NCBI GenBank assembly: GCA_902806205.1
Contig: CADCVR010000065.1
Location: 1-59,088, forward strand
Source of the DNA: an uncultured Solirubrobacteraceae bacterium
GTDB lineage: Bacteria > Actinomycetota > Thermoleophilia > Solirubrobacterales > Solirubrobacteraceae
Length of the DNA stretch: 59,088 nt
Reading direction: 5' to 3'
The translations under genes were made by a program, and so were the position numbers. The notes below the pieces were generated by a model. It worked only from the letters and a program-made list of their open reading frames with translations. It was not told the origin of the DNA and ran no database searches. Below are positions 7,881-15,427 of the stretch, one piece after another. Each line of letters begins with the position of its first letter. Within the stretch, counting starts at the first letter, position 1.

Positions 7881-9263
7881 ATGGACCAGACCGCCCCCGC
7901 CCCCGACGTCGATCCGTCCGCGCGCCCGCCGCGCCCCGAGCGCGGCCAGGAGGTCGAGGTCACCGTCGACCGGCTGGCCTACGGCGGCAACGGCGTCGCC
8001 CGCCACGACGGCTACGTCCTCTTCGTCCCCGGGACGTTTCCGGGCGATCGGATCCGGGCGCAGGTCACCAAGCGCAAGCGTGCCTACGGCGAGGCGCGGC
8101 TGCTCGAGGTGCTCACCCCGAGCGCCGACCGCATCGCGCCCGTCGCCCACCACCCGGGCGTCGCGTGGCAGGTCCTGCCCTACGAGAAGCAACTCGCCAT
8201 CAAGGCCGAGCAGGTGCACGACGCGCTCACCCGGATCGGCCACCTCGAGGGCTTCGTCCAGGAGCCGATCGTCGGGGCCGAGGAGCAGTGGGGGTACCGG
8301 AACAAGCTCGAGTACTCCTTCGGCACTTCGGGAAGCGGTTCGCTCGTCTGCGGCTTCCACGCGCCCGGCTCCTGGGAGGACATCGTCGACGGCGTCTCCG
8401 AGCTCGGCTCCGATCGCCTGGCGCGCGCCCGCGAGGAGGTCCTCGCCTTCTGCCGCGCCCAGGGCCTCGAGGCCTACGACCGCCGCGCGCAGGCCGGCTT
8501 CCTGCGCAACCTCGTCCTGCGCGAGGCGCGGCGCACGGGCGAGACGCAGATCCGGCTCGTGACCTCCCGTGGCGAGCTCGACACCGTCGCCTTCTCGCAG
8601 GCGGTGGAGGCGACGTCGCTCGTCTGGACGCAGATCGACCAGGTCGGCGAGACGACCACGGGCGGCTACTCAGAGCTCGTGGCCGGGCGGGAGACGATCA
8701 CCGAGGAGCTCGGCGGGCTCGAGTTCTCCATCAGCCCCGAGGCGTTCTTCCAGACGAACACCGAGATGGCCGAGCAGCTGTACGCCGTCGCCCACGAGTA
8801 CGCGGGCCTGCAGGGCTGGGAGCGCGTCTACGACCTGTTCTGCGGCATCGGCACGATCGGCCTGACGCTCGCGCGGCGCGCCGGGGAGGTCTGGGGCCTG
8901 GAGATCGTCGAGCCTGCGATCGCCGACGCGATCGCCAACGCGCGCCGCAACGAGGTCGAGAACGCGCGCTTCTTCGCCGGGGACGTACGCCTCGCGCTGC
9001 GCGAGCTCGTCGAGACGGCCGGACGGCCGGACGTGCTCGTCGTCGACCCGCCGCGCGCCGGCCTCTCGCAGAAGGTCGTGCGGCGCGTCATCGAGGCCGG
9101 CCCGAAGCGGATCGTCTACGTGTCGTGCAACCCGACGACCCTCGCACCGAACGCGGCCCAGCTCGCCGAGGCCGGGTACGCGCTGAAGCAGGTCCGGCCG
9201 GTCGACATGTTCCCGCAGACGCCGCACATCGAGTGCGTCGCGCTGCTGGAGCGCGGACCGTGA
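7881..9263 (+). CDS. TrmA/RlmD-type RNA (uracil-5-) methyltransferase without Fe-S cysteines
   Basis: 460 residues: an N-terminal TRAM domain (QEVEVTVDRLAYGGNGVARH), a central domain, then the methyltransferase core with FQTNTEMAEQL, YDLFCGIGTIGL (SAM motif), VVDPPRAGL and VSCNPTT, whose Cys is the catalytic nucleophile. It would make 5-methyluridine in 23S rRNA or tRNA. Odd point: where RlmD-type enzymes have a CxxC-type [4Fe-4S] site before the YexQL helix, this protein reads HHPGVAWQVLPYEKQLAIK with no cysteines. ATG 7881 is closely preceded by a G-run ribosome site. Confidence 0.85.
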   Translation: MDQTAPAPDVDPSARPPRPERGQEVEVTVDRLAYGGNGVARHDGYVLFVPGTFPGDRIRAQVTKRKRAYGEARLLEVLTPSADRIAPVAHHPGVAWQVLPYEKQLAIKAEQVHDALTRIGHLEGFVQEPIVGAEEQWGYRNKLEYSFGTSGSGSLVCGFHAPGSWEDIVDGVSELGSDRLARAREEVLAFCRAQGLEAYDRRAQAGFLRNLVLREARRTGETQIRLVTSRGELDTVAFSQAVEATSLVWTQIDQVGETTTGGYSELVAGRETITEELGGLEFSISPEAFFQTNTEMAEQLYAVAHEYAGLQGWERVYDLFCGIGTIGLTLARRAGEVWGLEIVEPAIADAIANARRNEVENARFFAGDVRLALRELVETAGRPDVLVVDPPRAGLSQKVVRRVIEAGPKRIVYVSCNPTTLAPNAAQLAEAGYALKQVRPVDMFPQTPHIECVALLERGP

Positions 9264-9298
9264 CGGATGTCCTGCCGCGACCCTGACGTGCCGGTCGC

Positions 9299-10267
9299 CT
9301 ACTTCAGCCCGCGCAGCCAGTCGTTCAGCTTGTGCCCGACGTCGTTCAGCGAGTCGCCCGCGTCCTTGAAGAGGTCGCCGAACTTCTCGCCGTAGTGCGA
9401 GGCGGCGTCGCCGGCCTCGGTCCGTGGCGTGAAGGTCTGATCGCGCGTCAGGTAGTCCCCGCCGACGATGCGGTCGTACTCGCCCGAGCGCACCCAGTCC
9501 ATGAGCTCCTTGATCCGCTTGACCGGCAGCGCGTGGGTGACGTTGAGGTCGACGAAGAGGCGGGAGAGCCGCTCGACCCCGGTGCCGCCGTCGGTGTACT
9601 CCTGACCCTGGCGCATGAACGCGTCGACGTTCAGCTCGCGGGCGGGCGTGCCTGCCGCCAGGCCCATCAGCGTGCGGCAGACGGCCATCGGATCACGAGT
9701 GACCAGGGCGGCGGCGCGGTCGCAGGTCAGCTCGCTGGCCCGGAACCACTCGAGCAGCGCCGCGCGCACGGGCATCAGCGGCAGCGGGATCCGCGCGCTC
9801 TGGCCCATCCGCAGGAGGATCACCAGGGCCGTGCGGTAGAGCGAGTGGTCCGAGAGGATGTGCGCGGCCTCGTGCGCGAACACGGCGCGCAGCTCCTCGC
9901 CCTCGAGCAGCCCGAGGGCCGAGGAGCCCAGGACGACGATGGGCTTCGCCGAGCCGATCGCCATCGCGTTGGGCACCGGCATCTGCGTCAGGTACACATC
10001 GGGCGTCGGCTGCATGTCGAGCGTCACGTAGCACGCGCGGTGGAGCGTGTGCACGTGCCCGAGCTGGTCGTCGGACAGTCGCACCGACGCGCCGAGGTAG
10101 GCCTGGCGCAAAGCCCGTTCGTAACCGAGCTCGATGAGCTTGCGGACGGCGACATCGAGGTACGGGACCGCCGCCAGTGCCGCCGACGCCGCGCGGTCCG
10201 CGGGGTGCTCGTAGGACTTCGGCGAGATGTTCGGGAGGCGGTAGCCCTCGGCCGGAAGCGCGTTCAT
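9299..10267 (-). CDS. M48-family zinc metalloprotease
   Basis: 322 residues. The zinc motif HEAAH is at 132-136, and the third-ligand region (ELTCDRAAAL, with a Glu) lies downstream, as in M48 peptidases. Unlike HtpX it has no clear N-terminal transmembrane helices. The N-terminus resembles cytosolic M48 proteins with an LPNISPKSYEHPADRAA lead. The C-terminal 50 residues are amphipathic and charged (FGDLFKDAGDSLNDVGHKLN). Substrates unknown; likely protein quality control. msrA follows 32 bases away on the same strand, which fits a stress-repair pairing. Confidence 0.85.
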   Translation of the reverse strand: MNALPAEGYRLPNISPKSYEHPADRAASAALAAVPYLDVAVRKLIELGYERALRQAYLGASVRLSDDQLGHVHTLHRACYVTLDMQPTPDVYLTQMPVPNAMAIGSAKPIVVLGSSALGLLEGEELRAVFAHEAAHILSDHSLYRTALVILLRMGQSARIPLPLMPVRAALLEWFRASELTCDRAAALVTRDPMAVCRTLMGLAAGTPARELNVDAFMRQGQEYTDGGTGVERLSRLFVDLNVTHALPVKRIKELMDWVRSGEYDRIVGGDYLTRDQTFTPRTEAGDAASHYGEKFGDLFKDAGDSLNDVGHKLNDWLRGLK

Positions 10268-10299
10268 CGGCCGAGGGTACGGGTGCTGCGGGGAGGGTG

Positions 10300-10950
10300 C
10301 TACGCCGCGGTCAACCCGATCGGGCAGGAGACGCCGGTGCCGCTCATCGAGCAGTAACCGTTCGGAACCTTGTGGAGGTACTGCTGGTGGTCCTCTTCGG
10401 CGTAGTAGAACTCGCCCGCCGGCTTGATCTCCGTCGTGATCTCCCCGTGGTGGGCGGCGGTGAGGCGCTCCTGGTACATCATGCGCGACGCCTCGGCGGC
10501 CTCGAGCTGGGCGTCGGAGTGGGTGTAGATCGCCGAGCGGTAGGTCGTGCCCACGTCGTTGCCCTGGCGCATGTGCTGCGTCGGGTCGTGCGCCTCCCAG
10601 AAGACTCGCAGGAGGTCCTCGTAGGAGAGCTGCTGCGGGTCGAAGACGACCAGCACCGTCTCGGCGTGCCCGGTCTTGTTCGTGCAGGTCTCCGCGTAGG
10701 TCGGGTTCGGCGTGTAGCCGCCCGAGTAGCCCACGGCGGTGGTGTAGACGCCCGGGAGCCCCCAGAACGCGCGCTCGGCACCCCAGAAGCAGCCCATCCC
10801 GAACTCGGCGACTTCGAGGCCCGTCGGGAACGGCCCTCGCAGCGGCGTGCCGAGGACGGCGTGGCGGTTGGAGAGGGGAAGCGGGGTCGAACGCCCGGGG
10901 AGGGCGTCCTGCGGCGCGACCATCTCCGTCTTCTTGGTGAACGGGAACAT
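10300..10950 (-). CDS. msrA: Peptide-methionine (S)-S-oxide reductase MsrA
   Basis: 216 residues, the long form. Reduces methionine S-sulfoxide in proteins. The catalytic GCFWG motif is present (Cys54), with the [11 protein letters not shown] substrate loop and GHAETV. Resolving cysteines near the C-terminus are Cys200 and Cys209 ([13 protein letters not shown]). The N-terminal 40 residues match longer actinobacterial MsrA proteins. It lies just upstream of the M48 protease gene on the minus strand and may share its transcript. Confidence 0.95.
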   Translation of the reverse strand: MFPFTKKTEMVAPQDALPGRSTPLPLSNRHAVLGTPLRGPFPTGLEVAEFGMGCFWGAERAFWGLPGVYTTAVGYSGGYTPNPTYAETCTNKTGHAETVLVVFDPQQLSYEDLLRVFWEAHDPTQHMRQGNDVGTTYRSAIYTHSDAQLEAAEASRMMYQERLTAAHHGEITTEIKPAGEFYYAEEDHQQYLHKVPNGYCSMSGTGVSCPIGLTAA

Positions 10951-11427
10951 GGGGTCCAGGGTAGCTCCACGACCTTACGTTCTCGAGCGGGTCTGTCGGC
11001 GCGTTGGCGGGGTGGGCGCCTGCCTTGCGATCGCTGAACACCGGCAAGCTCATCGCCTCGGGGTGGTCGCCGCCCTCATCGTCCACGGGGTCTTCGCCGC
11101 GGGCGACGCGCTCGATCTCCCGTGGTGGATCGCGTCCGTGACCATCGCTGCCCTGGGGTTGCTCCCCGCCACGGTGCTGCGCTAGAGGGAGACCGGGCGC
11201 TGGACCTACGAACGGCGTCCGTGGACGACGCAGCGCGATCAGCGGACGGTCGAGCTGATCTTCGACGGAACGGCTCGAGCGATCCACGGCGGCGTGTGCT
11301 CCATTCCACCTATGAGGGCGAATCGAGCACACTCCGCTGCGGCCTGGGCCAGAAGAGCCCGCGGCGACGGGCCGGCCGAGTTGATCTGCGGGCGGCCCCC
11401 GCGGCGCTCGGACCGTAGGCTGCGCCC
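10951..11427. other. 477-base intergenic region with a possible membrane-protein remnant and a hairpin
   Basis: No intact gene is seen. On the plus strand, 11059-11185 reads as two hydrophobic stretches (VVAALIVHGVFAAGDALDLP, then an SVTIAALGLLPATVL segment) before a stop. It has no convincing start and may be the tail of a lost membrane protein. A 13-base imperfect inverted repeat (arms 11289-11301 and 11325-11337, one mismatch) lies further right. The promoters of msrA and the quinone reductase must also be here. Confidence 0.4.
11289..11337. repeat. Imperfect inverted repeat in the intergenic region
   Basis: Arms GCGGCGTGTGCTC and GAGCACACTCCGC pair with one mismatch around a 23-base loop. 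It may be a terminator for the remnant to the left or an operator; position alone does not decide. Confidence 0.4.
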
Positions 11428-12372
11428 ATGCGTGCAGCGACGATCCGTGACGGCGAAGTCGGCGTGGAGGACCATCCCGACCCCGTGGCCGGGGCGGGCG
11501 AGGTGCTCGTGCGGATCCGCGCCGCGGGGCTGAACGGCGCCGACATCATGCAGCGCAAGGGGAAGTACCCCGCGCCGCCCGGGTCGCCGGCAGACATCCC
11601 GGGCCTCGAGTTCGCGGGCGAGGTCGTCGACCTCGGCGCGGGGGCGCAGCGCTTCGCGCGCGGCGACCGCGTCATGGCGATCGTCGGCGGCGGCGGCCAG
11701 GCCGAGCTCTGCCAGGTCCATGAGCGCCAGCTCATGCCGGTGCCCGAGGGCCTCGACTGGGCCGCGGCCGGCGGGCTGCCCGAGGTCTTCACCACCGCCC
11801 ACGACGCCCTCTTCACCCAGGGGCTGCTCAAGCCGGGCGAGCGCCTGCTCGTGCACGGCGCGGCCGGCGGCGTCGGCACCGCAGCGGTGCAGCTCGGCGC
11901 ACGCGGGGGCGCGCGGGTGACCGCGACCGTGCGCGATCCCGAGCGCCGGGAGGGCGTCGCCGCGCTCGGCGCCCACGAGGTCGTCGACCCGGAGGGCTTC
12001 GAGGAGCACGGGCCGTTCGACGTCGTGCTCGAGCTCGTCGGCGCGCCGAACCTGCCGGGCAACGTGAAGGCGCTGGCCACCGGTGGGCGCATCATCGTCA
12101 TCGGCGTCGGCGCGGGCGCCAAGGCCGAGCTGAACCTCATCGCGCTGATGGGCAAGCGCGGGACCCTCCGCGCCTCGACGCTGCGGGCCCGGCCGCTGGA
12201 GGAGAAGGCCGCCACGGCGCGCGCGCTGGAAACGCAGGTGCTTCCCGGGTTCGCGGACGGAACGCTGACGGTGCCCGTCGCGGCCACCTTCGCCCTGGAC
12301 GCCGTTCGGGACGCCTACGAGCGCTTCCAGGCGGGCGGCAAGCTCGGCAAAGTCGTGCTCGAGACGGACTGA
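11428..12372 (+). CDS. Zinc-free MDR-type NAD(P)H:quinone oxidoreductase
   Basis: 314 residues. An N-terminal GroES-like domain (AGLNGADIMQRKGKYPAPPG, PGLEFAGEV) is followed by the nucleotide-binding motif LVHGAAGGVGTAAVQL near residue 150. No zinc-ligand cysteine cluster is present. This is the quinone oxidoreductase / zeta-crystallin / TP53I3-like branch of medium-chain dehydrogenases. It probably reduces quinones or alkenals with NADPH. It stands alone. Confidence 0.88.
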   Translation: MRAATIRDGEVGVEDHPDPVAGAGEVLVRIRAAGLNGADIMQRKGKYPAPPGSPADIPGLEFAGEVVDLGAGAQRFARGDRVMAIVGGGGQAELCQVHERQLMPVPEGLDWAAAGGLPEVFTTAHDALFTQGLLKPGERLLVHGAAGGVGTAAVQLGARGGARVTATVRDPERREGVAALGAHEVVDPEGFEEHGPFDVVLELVGAPNLPGNVKALATGGRIIVIGVGAGAKAELNLIALMGKRGTLRASTLRARPLEEKAATARALETQVLPGFADGTLTVPVAATFALDAVRDAYERFQAGGKLGKVVLETD

Positions 12373-12415
12373 TGCCCGAGCCCGCCGGCGCAACCTCTGT
12401 GCCCTCGCACCTTTC

Positions 12416-13643
12416 TCAGGGAAGTACGAGTCGCCGCGCCTTGCGGTCGTGGGGCTCACCGCGCACGGCGCGCTCGACCCGGCCTTCGGTCAGGGCGGCG
12501 TCGCGCGGCCCGGCGTGCAGGTCGGATGCGTGAGCTGCGCGCCCGCGGCGCTTCAGCCCGACGGCTCGGTCGTCCTGACTCGACGCGGGCTTCGGGGATC
12601 TCGTCGTGGCCGCGGTACCCGTCGGCGCCGGCCGCTACCCCGGATCGGCGGCTACGGCGTCGGCCTGACCGCCGCCGGACGCCTGCTCACGCTCGGCCGC
12701 GGTCGCGACGGCCTGCTCGTGGCGGCGCTGACGCCCGCGCGCGCCGCGGATCCCACCTTACGGCGGCGGGGCACCCGCGGCGGTCGGCGCGCGGTTCGCC
12801 TCGGACCTGCTCGTCGATCCGACGGGGCGGACCGACGTGATCGCCCCCGACCGGGTGCTGCGGCTGACCGCGGCCGGCGCTCCCGACCCGGGCTTCGGGA
12901 GCGGCGGCGAGGCGACGTTCCCCCCGATCCCGGGCGGGTTCTCGCCGCAGGCCCTGCCAACCCCCGACGGCGGACTCTTGCTCGCTGCGGTCACGGGGTT
13001 CGACCCGCGCCCGGCGTCGCAGCCGGCGCTGCGTGTCCTGCGGCTCTCGCCGGCGGGGGTGGGCGGCGCCGCGACCGATATCTTCCCGGGCTTCGGCGGC
13101 GGCTACGCGTCGTTCATCCGCAGTACGCGGCTCGGGCTCGGGCTCCACCAGGACGGCTTCATCCCCGGCAGGCTCGTGCAGCGCTCCGACGGCTCCTTCC
13201 TGCTGACCGGCGGCGTGCGCGTCGTCCGCTGCACCGGTGAGGGCGAGGGCTTCTCGACGGGCCCGACCGCGGCAGCGTCGCTGACGCCGGCGCTCGCGCC
13301 CGACCGTGCGTTCGGCGGCCCGCAGGCTCCCGCGCGCCTGCGCCTCACCGTTCCCGCCCAGCGCGCGAGCAGCAGCGCGCGCCTGCGCCGGATCCTCGTG
13401 CGCGTCACCGCTTCCGGGCCCGGGCTGGCGCTGCTGCGCGTCCGCGACGGCCGCCGCCGGGTGCTCGCCCAGTCGCTCGAGCCGGTCTACGCCGCCGGGA
13501 GCACGACGGTGCGCGTCCCGCTGACGACGACCGGCCGCCGGGTGCTGGGGCGCGGGCGCGCCGCGCGGGTCAGCGTCGGTTACGCCTTCCGTGACGTGCT
13601 GACCGGCACGGCGAACGGGGCCCGGATCGCGCGGCTGCGGTAG
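12416..13643 (+). pseudogene. Delta-60 repeat (beta-propeller) protein, N-truncated and frameshifted
   Basis: Fragments of one secreted repeat protein appear in successive frames. LTAHGALDPAFGQGGVA is followed by a PDGSVVLT repeat (12422-12575), then GFGDLVVAAVPVGAGRYPG in another frame, GYGVGLTAAGRLLTLGRGRD in a third, and finally a long open part from about 12770 to the stop at 13643. The repeat core LDPxFGxGG recurs as PDPGFGSGG. No signal peptide survives. At least three frame changes make it non-functional. The C-terminal 100 residues (RLRLTVPAQRAS onward) look like a beta-rich stalk domain. Confidence 0.7.
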
Positions 13644-13723
13644 TGGCGAGCCGTCCTCGGCGGCCGGTTCGGCCGCTCTGGCCGGCGGCCCGGCTGACCC
13701 CGCGCTGTGTAGGGTTGGGCCCT

Positions 13724-14269
13724 ATGGCGCTCACTCCCGGCACGCACAAGGTCGGACCGAACGGGTCCACGCTCAACGTCAACACCTACCGCGACGGCGT
13801 GGCCGCCAAGATCGGCCACGATCTCCTGATCGAGGTCACCAAGTGGGAGGCGACCGTCGACGTGGGTCCCGACGGCGCTCTGAACAGCGTGACGCTGAAC
13901 GCCGACCCGAGCTCACTGGAGGTCCGCAGCGGCCAGGGCGGCGCCAAGCCGCTGAGCGACAAGGATCGCGCCGACATCCGCAAGTCGATCAACGACAAGG
14001 TGCTGGGGTCCGACCCGATCACGTTCCAGTCGAGCGCGGCGACCGTCGACGGCTCCGGCAGCATGCACGTCGAGGGCGAGCTGGCGATCGCAGGCAAGTC
14101 GCGGCCCGCCGCCTTCGACCTGACCGCCGGCGCGGACGGGGCGGTCGCAGGCACGATCGGGCTGACCCAGAGCGACTTCGGCATCAAGCCCTACAAGGGC
14201 ATGATGGGTGCGCTGAAGGTGAAGGACGACGTCGAGGTCGTGCTCGTAGCACAGCTGCCGACCTCCTGA
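13724..14269 (+). CDS. YceI-family protein
   Basis: 181 residues forming the lipocalin-like YceI barrel that binds isoprenoid or other amphiphilic lipids. Motifs: ALTPGTHKVGPNGSTL, the KIGHDLLIEVTKWEATV strand pair, and late QSDFGIKPYKGMMGALKVKDDVEVVL. There is no signal peptide at ATG 13724; longer in-frame upstream codons are arginine/proline-rich and not protein-like. Ligand unknown. Confidence 0.85.
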   Translation: MALTPGTHKVGPNGSTLNVNTYRDGVAAKIGHDLLIEVTKWEATVDVGPDGALNSVTLNADPSSLEVRSGQGGAKPLSDKDRADIRKSINDKVLGSDPITFQSSAATVDGSGSMHVEGELAIAGKSRPAAFDLTAGADGAVAGTIGLTQSDFGIKPYKGMMGALKVKDDVEVVLVAQLPTS

Positions 14270-14293
14270 TCGCCACGTCACGCCCGCGGCGGG

Positions 14294-14773
14294 TCAGTCC
14301 TCGCGCAGCAGCCGCCCGAGCCGGTCGAGGTTCGGGAGCAGCAGCGCGAGCCCCAGCAGCGTGACGGCCGGAAGCTGCCCGTCGCGCGCGACGGAGGCGA
14401 GCAGCACGGCGCCGAGCGCCACCCACGTCACGGGCGCCCGCAGCCCGAAGCGCTGCGCCCACGCACCGTAGGCCGCGGCGAACACGAGCGACGTCAGCTC
14501 GAGGCGGCGGTCGTCGGGAAAGGCGAGCGTCAGCGGATCGCCGGCCTGCGCCGCCGCCGACGGGCCGCCCGTGCCCGCGGCGAGCTCGATCCCCGCGAGC
14601 AGGACGGGGACCGCGAGGACCAGCGCGCCGACGGAGAACACACGCGCGAAGAGGACCCCCACCGCACCCCACACCACGATCTCGGCCGGGGTCGCGCCCA
14701 CCCGGAGCCCCGCGACGTTCAGCGTCGCCGTCAGCAGCCCGCCGCCGAGCAGCGCGAGCAGGGCGGGCAGCAC
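14294..14773 (-). CDS. Small integral membrane protein
   Basis: 159 residues, mostly hydrophobic with about five predicted membrane spans (around residues 2-22, 30-62, 92-104, 112-128 and 135-147). No domain recognised. GTG 14773 lies 3 bases after the stop of the upstream uracil-DNA glycosylase gene, so it is the last gene of the GT4-PHP / glycosylase / membrane protein operon. Function unknown. Confidence 0.7.
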   Translation of the reverse strand: MLPALLALLGGGLLTATLNVAGLRVGATPAEIVVWGAVGVLFARVFSVGALVLAVPVLLAGIELAAGTGGPSAAAQAGDPLTLAFPDDRRLELTSLVFAAAYGAWAQRFGLRAPVTWVALGAVLLASVARDGQLPAVTLLGLALLLPNLDRLGRLLRED

Positions 14774-14776
14774 CCG

Positions 14777-15427
14777 TCAGTACGGCGGCAGCTCGGCGTA
14801 CCAGTCGCCGAGCACGCGGAAGGCGGCCCAGAACGCGCGCTTGGCGGCTTCGTCGTCGAGCGCGTGGTCGATGTCCGGGGTGAAGAGCGCGCCCATCGAC
14901 GGCGTCAGCGTCTGCAGCTCCCCCGCGCGCGGCGCCACCTCGACCGCCAGCGGCACGCCGAGCTCGTTGAGGGCGTGCAGCGCCTCCTCGCCCATCACGA
15001 CGACGATCTTGGGCTGCACGATCGCGAGCTCGAGCGCGACCCGCGCGACGCACGCCGGGTCGGCGAGGGCGGGATCGCTCGTCGGGCACTTCGCGCAGAG
15101 CGTCCCGTAGACGGCGAGAGGATCGATCCCGAGGCGCCTCAGCGACTTCATCACCGCCGTCCCGGCCCGGCCGTAGAACGCGACTCCCTCCTCGATCTCC
15201 GCCAGCGACGGGGCGTGCTTGAGCAGGAAGACGTCGGCCTGGGGGTGGCCCGAGCCGAGCACGGGCATCAGGCCCCCCCGCGGGCAGTGCCCGCAGGCCT
15301 GGATCTCGTGGGTCAGGAGGTTGAGCTCGCGGATGGCCCGCTCGAGGTACTTCTCGCGGATCTCGTCGTCGGTGGCGGGCATCGCGGTGGATTTCGGGCG
15401 CCCGCGCTCGTTCCCCTTCGGCTGCAT
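14777..15427 (-). CDS. Divergent uracil-DNA glycosylase superfamily protein with 4Fe-4S cysteines
   Basis: 216 residues. The cysteine pattern of family 4/5-type UDGs is visible: C45/C48 (CGHCP) and C111/C114 (CAKCP), which would hold an iron-sulfur cluster. The fold elements GSGHPQADVFLLK, GRAGTAVMKSLRRLGID and VVVMGEEAL follow the family order. The usual GExPG catalytic loop reads instead KHAPSLAEIEEG, so activity may differ. The start ATG overlaps the stop of the upstream GT4-PHP gene by one base (ATGA), indicating coupling. Confidence 0.75.
   Translation of the reverse strand: MQPKGNERGRPKSTAMPATDDEIREKYLERAIRELNLLTHEIQACGHCPRGGLMPVLGSGHPQADVFLLKHAPSLAEIEEGVAFYGRAGTAVMKSLRRLGIDPLAVYGTLCAKCPTSDPALADPACVARVALELAIVQPKIVVVMGEEALHALNELGVPLAVEVAPRAGELQTLTPSMGALFTPDIDHALDDEAAKRAFWAAFRVLGDWYAELPPY

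Noticed and set aside
14281-14293. CCCGC/GCGGG palindrome between yceI and the membrane-protein gene as a terminator
   Set aside because: The arms are only 5 bases with a 1-base loop, which cannot form a stable hairpin.
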